A stretch of DNA of 64,000 nt. It comes from Gnetum montanum (Eukaryota; Streptophyta; Gnetopsida; Gnetales; Gnetaceae). The first letter of the stretch is position 1; each line of letters starts with the position of its first letter. Below are positions 11,314 to 23,300 of this stretch, one piece after another. The DNA is taken from NCBI GenBank assembly GCA_015680685.1, contig MNCI01002833.1:81840-145839 (forward strand), given 5' to 3'. The translations under genes were made by a program, and so were the position numbers. The notes beneath the pieces were generated by a model. That model searched no databases and was not told the origin of the DNA. It saw only the letters and a list, made by a program, of their open reading frames with translations.

Positions 11314-11331
11314 TAGCATCATTGTCGAGAA
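11314..11331 (+). other. Primer-binding site of G2 (tRNA-Asp type)
   Basis: tagcatcattgtcgagaa against TGGCGCCGTTGCCGGGGA gives 11 of 18 identical. All seven differences are transitions (G to A or C to T), as methylation-driven decay would leave. Confidence 0.75.
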
Positions 11332-11479
11332 CATTTTTTGTTGAAACATGCACTATCTAGGATTAGTGAGCATTATTAATATTGTTGGATGAACCCAAGG
11401 TCAACATCACTCCCACATGATGACCTATAATTACAAAAGCAAACTAATTATTTTATTTGTTAAAAATTTTCTTCTTCCC

Positions 11480-13760
11480 ACAAGCATGAAGATGTCAAAT
11501 TACTAATCCCACAAGAGTGCAAAGTGGTATATACTCATCTACATGAGTATGTACTAGACTTCACCTTCATCCTACATTAGGACAAACAACTACTCTTGTG
11601 TGATATGACGGGAAAGATCGTAATGCCTCTCGATCAATCTATTCTAAGGATGCTCTTTCAAATTCTTAAGAAGTTGGGCATCCTAGATCTTCACAAGGAA
11701 TATGTTGTGAATGGTTATAAAACTCAAGACTACCATCCTACTAAACACAACATAGGAGAGATTGACACCAGGAGAAGCATCACACGTTTACAAATGGAAA
11801 ATACTTCACTAGCCCCTTGTTCTTGCTAAACGAAGATGATAATGTGGATTCTTCCCCTAAGGGTTCTCAACATGAAAATTATCCACCCTCTATTATTGGT
11901 GATGAGGGTGTGGCCTTAAACCTATGATCCTCTATTCATAAACTAAGTTCAAGAAAAAGTAATAGTCAAGGTAGGGACTTAGGCAAACATCCTAATGGTA
12001 AGAAATCTAAGAATGATGGTTGTGATGATCAAAGAAGTGGTGGAGGACACTGCGGTGGTGGTGGTGGTCCATCTTCCTCTTCATCCTCTTCATTTGATTT
12101 TGAAAATTCCTCTTCATCTTCTCATTTAGATAGAAGTTGTTGAAGAAATAATCGTGATGAAGGTGATTAGTGGGATGATAATGATAATAGAGCCCACCAA
12201 TAATGAAGGGATAACAGAAACCATCATAGGCATCATCAACACAATCATGATGATGAACCGCTATTAGCAACTTGAAGCATGCTTAACATTGTAGAGGTAG
12301 TTAAGATTCCAACTAAGCATGTGAAGGATAGTCAGATTAAGTGCTTAGACATGAACAATGTCCCAAGATTTGAGGGGGGATATAACTCTAATCCACAGAA
12401 CCATCTACAAGCTTTCCATGATGCTTGTGCCCTACAAACCATTGAAAATGACCAGCAGAAACTCAAGCTATTCTCCAAGACACTCATTAAGGAAGATGAA
12501 AGTTGGTACTAGTTCTTGGAAGTAGAATCCATTTGCAAATAGAGTACCATGTTGGAACTATTTATGAAAAATACTAGACATACTCTATAGTGTCTAATCT
12601 AAGAAAGCAAATCCAAGGCTAGAAACAATAAACAAATGAGCCATTGGAAGTTGCCATGGATAGATATTATTCACTCTTACACTAATTCCTTGGCCATGGT
12701 TATCCTTAGAGGGAACAACTGCACAACATCATAGATGGGCTCAGAGTAAAAACTGAAGAAATCTTGGTGTGTATGCCCAAGAGAGATTATCTAAACTAAG
12801 AGCTCATCAGATTCAAAGGATAATAGATTAGGTAGCAAAAGAAGAAGGTGAGTTGCAAAAAAGGAAAAGTGCAAAAGAATGTAATAGGGATCCTTCCATA
12901 AGGAAAATGGAGGTTTGATTTCATGATGAGTCCCCACTCAATGAAGTGGTGAACAAAAAAACCTTGCCTATCCAAAAATTTCTCTTTGATATTTCGACAA
13001 AGTTTGATAAATTATGGGACTCTTTGGATGAAAAATTCCAAACTGCTATGAAGATTTATGAATAATCCAAAGAGCAAAATAATTATCATAATCAGAGGAG
13101 GTAGAAAGAAGCTAGACGTGCCTACCAGAGAGGTAAGGGTAAAGTTGCTGAAGTAGAAGAAGTTGTGAAGATAAACTCTATAGGTGATATTGGTTGTGAC
13201 ATTTTTCAATATGGACATCCAAATGGATGCTACCTTATGGTGTCACATTTACAAGAGTCTAGGGTATACACATTGAATCCATAACTAGCAAGGAGGTAAG
13301 CACCTAGATGATTACCCTATCCTCAAGGAAATTCAAGGTAGTTCCACCAGTACCAACAAGCTTATTATTTAAGTGGAGCTCCATCACAACCCTATGAGAA
13401 ATACCAATAATGGAACCAATCACAACTATGAGGAATGCCATTGCCAACACAATAGTACCCTTATAAGTAACTAGATCCATATGGGTACTATGTACAACAA
13501 CACATCTCTCCAAGAATTTTTGCAAACCATGCTTATTTCAACCTCACTATTACCCTCTAGAGTACCACTGAACACATTCACCATTTGCTCAAGGGAAGAA
13601 CCCATATCCATATCACCATCTACATCCATCTTCACACATCCCTCCATCCTCTACCCAATTACCTCCTAGTCCATCCATGCAGGGTAAATTTCCTCTACAA
13701 CCATGGCAATGAAATGCTACGACAATTGTACATTCACAACTAGCCTTTTAGCTGAGTGAT
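11480..13760 (+). pseudogene. gag remnant of G2 with Pro/Tyr-rich linker
   Basis: The N-terminal part is readable at 11596-11829 (MLFQILKKLGILDLHKEYVV). A Ser-rich tract (about 12066-12130) is followed by an Asn/Asp/His/Arg-rich stretch. The capsid region at 12279-12512 reads MLNIVEVVKIPTKH, then LDMNNVPRFEGGYNSNPQNH and LKLFSKTLIKEDESWY, clearly matching G1 and G4. The zinc-knuckle-like motif at 13195-13230 reads CDIFQYGHPNGC, its second Cys changed to Phe. From about 13280 comes a Pro/Tyr/Gln-rich linker to protease. There are many stops. Gag would build the particle and bind RNA. Confidence 0.78.
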
Positions 13761-13919
13761 TTGAATAATCATTCTAGGAAATAAACCTTTTTTTGACCCA
13801 AAAATCCTTCCAATCCCTCACAAGCTAATACATCTAATTTCCCTATATCTCCAACACCCTCATCCTCTACATCAAATACATTTGAGTACCCTTCAAACCA
13901 AGTGTCATCTCAAATCCAC

Positions 13920-14420
13920 ACTGTGATGTTAAATCATGCTATCTCTGATTAGATTAAGGCTAGTAATCTTTCCATGAAAAGATCTAACTCAAGAAGTCCT
14001 TTCATTTACTTGCAAATTACTGGACATGAGCCATGTAAGGCACTTCTTGATTCTAGTTCTGGTGTTAATATTATCTCTCATGATATGTACAAAGCCTAGA
14101 ACTTATCTCCTCTGAAGAAGAGAAAAATCTGTTTAAAGTTGGCAGACCAATCAATCACTATTCCTTTAGCATTAGTGGAGGACATTATAACCATGATTTG
14201 CAGATGGTCCTACCTTGCCAATTTTCTAGTGATTAAGATTTAAAACTATAAAGGTGACTTCCCCATCATTATGGAAAAGGCTTGGTTAAGCATAGTAGAT
14301 GCACGTATGGGTATAAGGGACCTCTCCTTGGAAATCTCCAAGGAAAATGAATTTGGATGTTTCAAGAAGAATGTGTGGCATGCATCACAAATAGTGATAA
14401 CTTGTATAACTGTGTGCAAA
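13920..14420 (+). pseudogene. Aspartic protease remnant of G2
   Basis: The frame reads GHEPCKALLDSSSGVNIIS around 14025-14080. The usual active-site DSG is DSS here, so the enzyme would be inactive. Downstream are ADQSITIPLALVEDIITMIC and, in an open stretch from 14271, MEKAWLSIVDARMGIRDLS. The match to G4 (43329-43922) and G1 (4865-5566) is clear along the whole length. One or two stops interrupt it. Confidence 0.75.
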
Positions 14421-14689
14421 AGATTTGATCCATCAAATTTACATTCATTAAAGCATGTAATCAGTGTGCACATGAACAAGATATTCAAAGGTGCCTATAT
14501 GCAGCAACCACAAAACAGGAGGACACCCAGTAGCTGATAGTTGACTCTAACAGCAACACATTATGCATGTAACTTACTGGGAACCTAATATGTGCTTATG
14601 TTAAATGCACAGATAAACTTGAGCAAGTTGATCACTAACTCTCTGATGAAGAAAATGATGTTACATGTTAGGGAGAGTTGAAAATCCCT

Positions 14690-16200
14690 GAAAATTTTAA
14701 ACTGGAGCCCCTAGAGTTAAAAATTCTACTAGCTGACATGGAATACACATTTTTGAACAATGATAAGCTAGTCATAATCAATGAAAATCTTTCTCTTGAA
14801 TGAAAATATAAGCTATTTCAGGTCATCAAAAAGTGGCCAATAACCTTTGCTTGATCATATCTCAAACTTACAAGAATTGACTGACAAATATGTCAACATT
14901 GCATTTACACTAACCTAGCCATGAAGCCAAGAAGGTAGCCATAAATATAGTTGAACCCTAAATTGAAATAGATTGACAAACAAGAAATATTACAATTCCT
15001 CAAGGTGGGGTTCATCTATTCCATCATGGATAGTGAGTAGGTTAGCCCACTTGTAATTGTGCCAAAGAAAGGTGGCAAGTGGTAGATCTACATAAAATTC
15101 ATGCAATTGAATATGGAAATACTTAAAAATCATTTTCCATTGCCATTTGTGGATTAGGTGTTGGACACCATATCCAGGCATTGCTATTATAGCTTCTTGG
15201 ATGGTTATAGTAGCTATAACCAAATCCAAATTATGCTAGAATATCAGGCCAAAACAACATTCACAAGTCCTTGGGGGACTTTTGCATATTGTAAGATGTT
15301 ATTTGGTCTGTGCAAAGCCCTTCCAACATTTCAACCCCTAGTCCTTAGTAATTTTCAACAATAGATTGGTAGTGAGGTACAAGTATTTATGGATGATTTT
15401 TCTACCTATAGAACTACATTTGAGCAAGTCATGGATCACCTTAAGTAGATATTAAAAAGATGTGTGGAAACAAGCCTCAAGATCAATTGGCAGAAAAGTC
15501 ATCTAATGGTCCAAGAAGGCATTGTATTTGGGCACTAAATTTCACAAAAATGGATTGAGTTAGACTTGGAGAAGATAAGGGTCATCCAAGGAATAATATG
15601 CCAACCAAAGATAGTTAAAGATGTCTAATCATTTCTTGGACATAGTAGTTACTATTGATGATTCATAGAGAATTTCTCTAAGATCACAAAGCTGTTGGTT
15701 GAGCTTACAAAGAAAGATGTACCATTTTTTTGGACCAAGGAGTATGAACATGAATTCTAATAGTTAAAGGATAAATTCATAGAAACTCTAATTCTACAGG
15801 CACTAGAGTAGTCCAAACCATTTCACATAATGATAGATGCATCTAATTATTCCTTGGAAGCTATGCTTACATATTTGGATGATAAGAAACATCCATATTA
15901 CATCCACTATGCAAGCTGAAGAATTATGGATGCATAATTGAATTACACAAAAACTAAGAAATAACTGATGGTAGTGGTGTATGCTCTCAACAAGTTCAGG
16001 CACTATGTGCTTGGTTATAAAGTATTTGTGCACATAGATCATAGTGCCATCTACTTTTTGATGAATAAGCCAATGGTGAGCCCCCATATGATACAGTGGC
16101 TTGTGATCCTACAAGAATTCGATCTCACAATGATAATTAAAAAATGGATTGAGAATGTGGTCATTAACATCCTTCTCGATTAAGATGGAATAACAAGGAG
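14690..16200 (+). pseudogene. Reverse transcriptase-RNase H remnant of G2
   Basis: Fingers and palm are at about 14995-15364, with VSPLVIVPKKGGKW in degraded form, then LDTISRHCYYSFLDGYSSYN and PWGTFAYCKMLFGLCKALPT. The catalytic box at 15383-15409 reads VFMDDFSTY, both Asp residues kept; FMDD rather than YxDD is usual in Athila-type elements. The connection region follows (15480-15780). RNase H is at 15830-16190, best read from 15968 (MVVVYALNKFRHYVLGYKVF, HIDHSAIYFLMNK). Multiple stops mean no active enzyme is made. Confidence 0.82.
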
Positions 16201-16480
16201 GAGGAGAGTTAACTCTCTAATCAATTTCCAAATGAACTCCTCTTTACAGAAGAAATAAATGATCAAGTGCCCATAGAAACAAAATGGTATGATGCCACAA
16301 GGTTTGGACTTTAGAAAGAAATAACAGTTTCTTCATCAAGCAAAGTACTTCATGAAAATCAATGGACACCTTTACAAGGTGTGCACCAATGACCTAGTTC
16401 ATTAGTATGTCCCTAATGCAAACCAACCATGCATTCTTCAGGATCCTCACAAAGGCCCTTGCAGAGGCCACTATGTAGGA
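16201..16480 (+). pseudogene. Integrase stub of G2, core deleted
   Basis: The linker and integrase start match G4 45600-45905 up to 'ggccactatgtagg' at about 16462-16475. The next bases (tgtccatacggcttctc) match G4 only at about 47030, after its integrase. About 1.1 kb, the whole catalytic core, is therefore missing. The junction is clean and in low-complexity surroundings, as from an internal deletion. Confidence 0.75.
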
Positions 16481-17980
16481 ATGTGTCCATACGGCTTCTC
16501 AGTTTTTCTACTTTTTCTTTTCCATTTTTTTAATTTTATAAGTTATTTATTTCATAAATTTTTTATTTTCAATTTTTTCCTTTCCACTTTACACCACTTT
16601 TTTTTTTTTTGTTTTTGCACCATTATTAGTACATTTGAATCTTTCTTGGATAATTTACACTTTCTTATATATTTTACTTTTTTTTTGTTTGAGTATGACT
16701 TTTCATTATTTTTTCTAGTAAAAGTGCTTTATTACTATAGGCCTCAGTGCCATTGTTGTTGTGTACTAATGATGTTTTGTGCTTAATGTTGTGATTGTCA
16801 ATCTCTGGTTTCTATTTTTAAATTCTCACGTCTGATGACTATGACATGGTTTATTTTTCATGGAATAGGTAGTGAGTTCACGTCATCCACCTATCCAAAA
16901 AATTCTATGGTTTTCCTCATTTTGGAAGTTTGAGATGCCTTTCTTTAAAGAAACTTTTAATTACTTCATGAACTTGGTAGTTTCTGGAATTGGAAAGGAT
17001 TTAAAGATTTTTATAGGGTGTGACTTCAAGGGGACTCAATACTCTTTGTAGTCATCTACTTGCTTGAGTGCTTGAGTGTCTTTTTCATGGACTTCTTATC
17101 GTTCCATTCTAATCACTAATAGGAAGTCAAATAAAGTCTTTGTATGGTGTGGTTTCCATTCAAAAGAAAGATAAAAAAAAACATGATGGGAATTCAAAGC
17201 ACACCCCTTAGACAAATGAACAAGTTACAACACTAGTTATGGGACTAGAAAGACATGTTACCCATGCCTAAAGATCCCCTCTAACTAAGGCCCTCTCTCA
17301 CTTCCTACTACTCTTTTCTTCTCTTTATGGAATGGTGGTTGTTTTGTGGAAGAACTCTTGTGTCTTGAGGGGGTGGATCAGTCTTGGAGTGACAATGTGA
17401 AGTCACTGAAAGAGGCTAGTTTTGGTCTAGACTAAGGATGGATCTTATCAAGTCATTTTAAACAGAAACTCTACAAGGAAATTCTTATTACTTCAATCCG
17501 AGACTCCATTCCACCCTCTCCATCATCCATCTATATTGCCACAACTCACCTAACTATCAGTTTCTATGTTATGCTCAATGTCTTAGTTTGATGTGTTGGA
17601 ATTCTTGGATAGATTCTTCTGGGTTGGTCCTTAACTTTTTATGACCATTAAATCAACTATGGGCCCACAAACTCCCTAGTTAAGGTTATGCAGGGATAGA
17701 AAGGACATGTGCCTACTATGGGAAAGACCCACTTGCATATCTCTTAGTTTGGATAGTTAAATCCCTTACCTTAGACATTGCTACAATCCTGTCTTTCGGA
17801 TATTCCATTATGTATTCTGCTTTGTGCTCCTTAAAACTTTCATTAAATTCATTATTCATTAAATTTTCTCAATTTTCTAAGATTCAAAACCATCTTCTAC
17901 TATTCTCATTATGTTCATGGATTTTTGGGCTTTCATTTGACCCCAATTTCACTCAAAAATTCCTTGTATTTTGTAAGTTT
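16481..17980 (+). other. Non-coding spacer of G2 between pol and ORF3
   Basis: A T-rich tract (16497-16690) is followed by about 1.2 kb that aligns with G4 46990-48530. The best-kept pieces are 16865-16930 and 17185-17310, the latter also in G1. Stops are frequent in all frames and no protein is recognised. It may carry RNA signals for packaging, splicing or translation. Confidence 0.6.
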
Positions 17981-17984
17981 GACC

Positions 17985-18115
17985 AAGTCAACAAAAGTCA
18001 ATGATGGTCAACAATCATGCTGACTAGGCCTAGTTGATGCAAGCAACCTTGTTGATTGGGCCCAATCAACACAAGCCAAAAACTCTATAAATACCACCAA
18101 GACTTTGTAATTTTT
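17985..18115 (+). promoter_or_regulatory. Internal LTR-like promoter upstream of ORF3 in G2
   Basis: The block contains ctgactaggcctagttga (from 18020) and a perfect 20-base palindrome gttgattgggcccaatcaac (18051-18070). These are the same motifs that repeat in this element's LTR U3. A TATA box tataaata follows at 18086-18093, in the context ctctataaatacc, close to the LTR's gcctataaatac. This predicts a second transcript for ORF3. Function is inferred. Confidence 0.5.
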
Positions 18116-18545
18116 CTACATTTGCTTCATAACACAAGGAGAGCTTTTACCATTTCTCATAGCCCAAAACCTTCCAAAGCCCATAACTTAAAAATCGTTT
18201 GTCCAAATCACTCCATTCTTTGATCCTGAAGCTATCAAAGATAAGCTTTTCATCATGGAGAATGTAAACCTGAAGGATATGAAATTTCTCAAAACATTTT
18301 CTAACTTCCCCAAAGGGAATAATGAAAACAACAATACGAAACCATCAATTCTTGACATTTAGCCCTTCCAACAACTTCTAGAATGACTTATTAACATTAA
18401 AATATAAATAAAATAATTATTAAAATTGATTACATTAGCCATAATCGCAACTTAGCCAAGTGTAACTATCCCAAGGAGAGAAGGAATTCCAAATTGTTTC
18501 ATGTTACACAACAATTGCTAACTAGTGGTCATGTTATGATTATAG
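18116..18545 (+). other. ORF3 leader and candidate intron of G2
   Basis: The leader 18160-18260 is strongly conserved with G4 (48710-48806), including 'accttccaaagcccataact' in near form. A first ATG at 18255 opens only a short frame. The AT-rich stretch 18360-18545 ends in a 3' splice-like tatag directly before the ORF3 ATG. A branch-like ctaac is at about 18519. The 5' splice site is not clear in this copy. Confidence 0.45.
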
Positions 18546-21398
18546 ATGACACAAAGATCAAAATCATCACAGAAGGGCAACAATTTTACCTAAGGGAGAA
18601 ATGATCCAAGGCTAGAAGGGGCCAACAAGAAAATCCCTAGGAACAACCAAAAGCAACCCATGCAATCAGACCTCTTCAAGAAGAGTTCAAAGTGGAATCT
18701 ATTTCACAAATTCTTGAGGAAGAAGTTGAAACAAAACAATCACAATATGGGGAAGGACTAGTACCCATACTGAGGTTGAAAGTCACACTAACACAAGCCT
18801 ACCTCGACACCATTAGGCCCCATGAAATCCAACACTCAATTCTCTAGGAACTAAACTTCAGCCCATTTCTAGAACATGCTCTAGTAGAAGTGAGAATACA
18901 ATTGCAAACCTTTCCCATGTTGTCAATCATCACTTCTTGTTGGAAGTGGTACATGGAAGAGATGTACTACTTTGAGAACAATAGAAGGATAAGCTCCATA
19001 GCGAAGATTAAGAACATTTAGATGTCCTACTTGGCTGATGTTATTGCACAAGTTCTTGGGTTGCTTGAGCAATTAGTAGAGTTATCGACACAAGCTAGCC
19101 CTAAGGCTAAAAACAAGTGGACCTAGCGGTGTTATGGGGTTGACCATAAGGAATTTGGTGCACTTAGACTGATGAAATGCATATACTTTAAGATAGCAAC
19201 CTATCACCTTAATCCGATGGTGAGGCTTGGCAAGGTGACCAAGTTTTTCACCTAAGAATGCACCACTCTAAGTGGGAGATTTTTGGTAAACCTTCCATAA
19301 TTAATCTATTTATAGATCAAGAAGCACTTCAAAGAAAATGAACGTGGAAGGAAAACCCTTCCTTTTTAATGCCTTATCTAAAAAATTTGAAAAAAGGGTA
19401 GGGATCATTTGCTATGCAAATGACATGATTAGGCATACTCCCATTACCTTATAGTCTAAAATGTTGAAGGATAAGACACCTATTGTGTCTAAAGAAAGGG
19501 AGTCGTAACCACCACCTCCATTGCCTACTCAAGAAATAATATTGGAGGCCCATGTAGCCATTGAACGTTTGCATAAAATCTAAGTGTAGATCTTGCATGA
19601 GTAGGAGCAACATCTAAGAATGAGTTGTGCAGATCCATCTATATATTAACCTGCAATGAGTCACCTTAATGAGGTGGCTTGGACAACTAGCTAGACGGAA
19701 AGTGGTGGACAAATATTCTCTACCCAATGAACATAGTTGCTCATTAAATCGAATCCTAGTGCCTGATAGGTTATGATGTCTCTATCCTAATACCATTTAT
19801 TCCCAAAAATCTTTGGGAATGCTACCTCCTTTTTGGTTTACTTGGAGGAGGGTGAGGGGGCAACTATATTGGTGATGCAACACTAAGAACAAGAGACCGC
19901 TACTGAAGTTGTTGCTAACCAAATCATAGTAGCACTGAATGCACCTAAGACATTTATACTAGACATATTTGTACTTTAAGATGTGTAGATGTTTGCAAGC
20001 ACGATTAATGGAAGATTAAGTGTAGCTCAGCATGAAGAGTTGCTAGATAGACTAGTGGGGACTGGATAACCAATTTCGAATCTCTTTGATTTTTCGAACA
20101 ACATTACTGTGACCCAATCAAAGCTGCTAGAAGCAAAGGGCAAATGCATCATCTTGGAAGAGCAACTTGAAATGGCCCAAGCACAAAACCAATGCGTGAT
20201 CATAGAAGTTAAATTTCATGTCCATTTTGTTGATCTCATGCTCCTTAGCCCCACAGTAACCATAGATGAAGCTTTTTAGTAGCTTCAAGAATGATTAAAA
20301 TAGGTTGAGGAGGAAATGGTGATAGCCATCTTCAACCAGTCCATAGTTGAAGAAAAAACCTACTTGGTTCAAAAGTACTTGGTCAAGATGTACCAAGAAA
20401 ATGAATCATTGACCACTAAAAAATCATCGCATGTGCAATGTTGATGCACAAAAATAACAAATGCAAGAATTCATTCATCAATAGCAAAAGCTGCTTACCA
20501 AGGTAAACACATAGTTAAGGAAATTGGCTATAGAGAGTCAAAATCTATCTATGGAGTAAGTTTAAACCTTATGCCAAAAATTTCACATTGAGATTGCCAC
20601 CTAGAAAAATGAGGCTCTCAAATTTGAAGTGTCAAAAATCACTATAGAGACCAGGTTGGCTTGCAAAAGGAAGTAAATGAAAAGCACAATCAAATGGCTA
20701 AGCCAAAAGTAAATGAGGCCCTCTAGCAACTCCAACAAGGAAGAGAGGTATGGCAACTCATCATGGATGGAATAGATGCCTATAACAAAGCAGAGATCCA
20801 CCTAAAGGATTTGCAAATTGAAGAAATAATAGAGTATATGGAATTTTCCAATCTTCGTTATGCAAACCTAGCAATGCTAACTGCCAGAAAACCATGGTCA
20901 AAACTTGAGAAGAAAGTGGCTAGCTTGTACTTACTGTATGAGGCCAAGTTCAAGCACTATAAGGACACCAAGAAAAATCTTGAAATAGTAAATGTTGAAC
21001 TCAAGGTTCTCAAGGCATAATTCGCTAATCAACAATTAATTGCCAAGAACCTAGTCAATAGACTGAATGATTACCAGGAGCTGTAGAACATAGTTAGGGT
21101 GTTTAATATCAAATGCAAGCAATTAGCTACCTAGTTCATTAATTTCAAGGAGTTATTTCCAACAATTTATTATTCTTGGAATGTGCCTATTCCTACCCAC
21201 ATTGGCGAAGCTACATGGATGGTGCATAATTTTAGAAGTAAGGAGGAAAAAATGAAAGCATTATTGGATGCCTTTCACCTTCCACCAGAAGTCAGAGCAA
21301 CAACAAGACAACCACAACCACCACAGCCATCACACATGTCTAAAGCCGATGAAGGTCCCTCAGAATCTCATAAGCCACCACCACCTAGGACTATTTGA
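18546..21398 (+). pseudogene. ORF3 of G2 (third ORF, unknown function, about 950 codons)
   Basis: The frame starts ATG directly after a splice-like AG and begins with Lys/Ser/Gln-rich residues. A conserved N-terminal domain starts at 18848 (ELNFSPFLEHALVEV) and continues WKWYMEEMYYFENNRR, MSYLADVIAQVLG, YGVDHKEFGALRLMK and YFKIATYHLNPMV. Its layout recalls the 'putative plant transposon protein' domain of Athila-type third ORFs, which I cannot confirm without a search. The C-terminal half is heptad-rich and charged, likely coiled coil (20763-21020, LEKKVASLYLLYEAKFKHYK). It ends with a Pro/Gln tail and KPPPPRTI before the stop. I see no clear membrane segment. Several stops break it. Confidence 0.65.
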
Positions 21399-21621
21399 CC
21401 TTCTCCATTAACTTCATGCCATCAAAGGAAGAGCCCTCCAATTTTGAAAAGTCATGTCATGGTGTTCAATTTTGTGTCATGAACATTGCAATTTTTGTAA
21501 TGTGTGGGTCTATACACTTAGGTACTCAATTTTGTCAGGTTAATTTGTTAAGTCTAGTAGCATTCAATAATCTAACACCTTCCCAATTTTGTAAAGAACT
21601 TGAGGATGAATTTTCATTTAG

Positions 21622-21632
21622 TCATGGGGGTA
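21622..21632 (+). other. Polypurine tract of G2
   Basis: tcatgggggta lies immediately before the 3' LTR start TGATGACTC. It is the same in G4 and close in G1 and G5. Confidence 0.8.
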
Positions 21633-22534
21633 TGATGACTCACAAGTGGCTACGTTGACTAGGCCTCATCAATAGGGCTCCATCAGCTAGGCCCTATTAA
21701 TGCATCATTTCATGCATTGACTAGGCCTCATTGACATAGGATTTGTTCTTGCCTATAAATACGCACTCACCAATTGCATTTATGGCATTAGTGAATCCTA
21801 GTATAGTGAAGCTCTTGCAATTTTTCCATTTGAAAGTTAGAATAGTTTCTTGAGTGCTCGTAGCAAAAGTCATTGAGTGTACAGATCTTTATTCAAGCAT
21901 TGTTATACCTAAGTAGGATAGTGTGTATGGAAATAAAGACAAGCTTCTTGATAAACCTTGCAGCATTCTGGATAGTTTAGATATTTATTCACGCATTCAA
22001 TGCTTTTAGTTATTTATTTAATGTTTTCTAGTAATTGAGCTAATTAAGAAAGATAAGCTAGATAAATTAAGTACATAAGTATGATCACTTCAAGCGTAAC
22101 ACATATTTCCTTGGTAATCCCAGTAGCATTATTTCTTGGTGTGCCCAGTAGCATAGCACTCAGTAACCCAATAGTGGATATGTGGGTTTAGGACCTGTAG
22201 GGAAAATGGAACTGAATGCTTACATTAGGACCAGTTAGAGACTAGTTAGTTAGTTAATTTAGATCAGTCATTAAAGTACTTTATCTCTATCTCTCCCCAA
22301 GAACCGAAGAACATAAGATATAAAATGATAAAAATCATATGCCTCCATTACACTGAACCATATCTTTGTATGTCACAAGTATAAATGGGAAGACAATGAA
22401 TGACCTTAGGGCAAGATTCACTTCCTAGAAGACTAGTGTACTAGAAACTATAAAGTCCATAGAATTTGATTGGATTGCGCATAAATGCTTTGTGATTCAT
22501 ATGGTTGGGCATAGGGGTACCTCACCACTCATCA
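21633..22534 (+). repeat. 3' LTR of G2
   Basis: The 902-base LTR runs from TGATGACTC to ctcatca and is followed by target duplication ataat (22535-22539). It has the same ttgactaggcc repeats, a TATA box at 21754-21761 and the R region aataaagacaagcttcttga from about 21929. Confidence 0.92.
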
Positions 22535-22539
22535 ATAAT
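22535..22539. repeat. Target-site duplication of G2, right copy (ataat)
   Basis: Identical to 10415-10419. Confidence 0.9.
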
Positions 22540-23300
22540 GGTTCTATTCTTTCCTTCCATGACTCCGTTTTGTTGAGGAAAGCCTGCAACTATCAATTAT
22601 CTTCATATACCATTTACATCATAAAAATTGGTGAACCTTTTGTGATGTAAATTCTCCTCTGTGATTAGTACATAAACCTATAATAGACAAGCTTACTTAC
22701 TTCTCAACATGAATCTTAAAACTTTTGAAAATAGCAAAGGCTTCTAATTTCTCAATTAAGAAATAAACCCATGTTTTCCCACTAAAGTCATCAGTGAAAG
22801 TAATTAGATATCTTTTCTTGCTATTAGAGATGTGCATGATCAATTCACAAATATTAGCATGTACCAACTAAAGAATTTATGATGCTCTCTAGGTGCTCTT
22901 CTCTGGAAACGAGTCTCTTTGTTGCTTCCCCACTAAATAGTCCTTGCAAAGCCTTGAAGGAGACTTAAGTTGTGGTAAACCATCTACCATTTTCTTTTAC
23001 TAAAGAATCTTTAACCCCTTAAAGCTCAAGTACCCATATCTACAATGCCAAAGTTGCACCATATCTTCCATAGCTATGTTGAAACAAGCAAATGCTATAG
23101 GCTAAGATGTAGCATGTAGCATGAACATTAGATTTGAAGACATCTTCATTTTCATGAGTAAGCCTCTCTCCAAATGAAACACCTTACACTTTCCATGTTG
23201 AAATAGAATGACAATCCCCTTTTCTTGTAATTGCCCAATACTCAGCAAATTGTTCTTCAACTCTGGCACATAAAATACACATGTGATAATCTATATTACT
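22540..23300 (-). pseudogene. Copia C1 integrase, N-terminal and core part
   Basis: The minus-strand translation, with scattered stops, gives YGYLSFKGLKIL (zinc-binding region), then PSRLCKDYLVGKQQRDSF, YLITFTDDFSGKTWVYFL (first catalytic Asp) and QQNGVMEGKNRTI at the G2 junction. The frame resumes at 10414 on the other side of G2. Copia integrase joins element cDNA to host DNA. The order protease-integrase-reverse transcriptase identifies Ty1/copia. Confidence 0.82.

Larger units (their letters stand above)
10420..22534 (+). mobile_element. Ty3/gypsy Athila-like LTR retrotransposon G2
   Basis: This 12.1 kb element is complete from LTR to LTR and flanked by the 5-base duplication ataat. Order: 5' LTR 10420-11312, tRNA-Asp primer site 11314-11331, gag, protease, reverse transcriptase-RNase H, a stub of integrase, non-coding spacer, internal promoter-like block, ORF3, polypurine tract and 3' LTR 21633-22534. 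It sits inside the integrase gene of copia C1, so it is younger than C1. All ORFs carry stops. The integrase core is deleted relative to G4. Confidence 0.92.

Noticed and set aside
12007-12270. His-rich minus-strand frame (HHHH clusters)
   Set aside because: It is the antisense of the Ser/Asp/Asn-rich part of G2 gag; His runs arise from atg/gtg repeats.
16481-16786. 101-residue Phe-rich frame that could be read as an envelope-like membrane protein
   Set aside because: It is a translation of the T-rich spacer tract; G4 and G1 have the same tract without a conserved frame.
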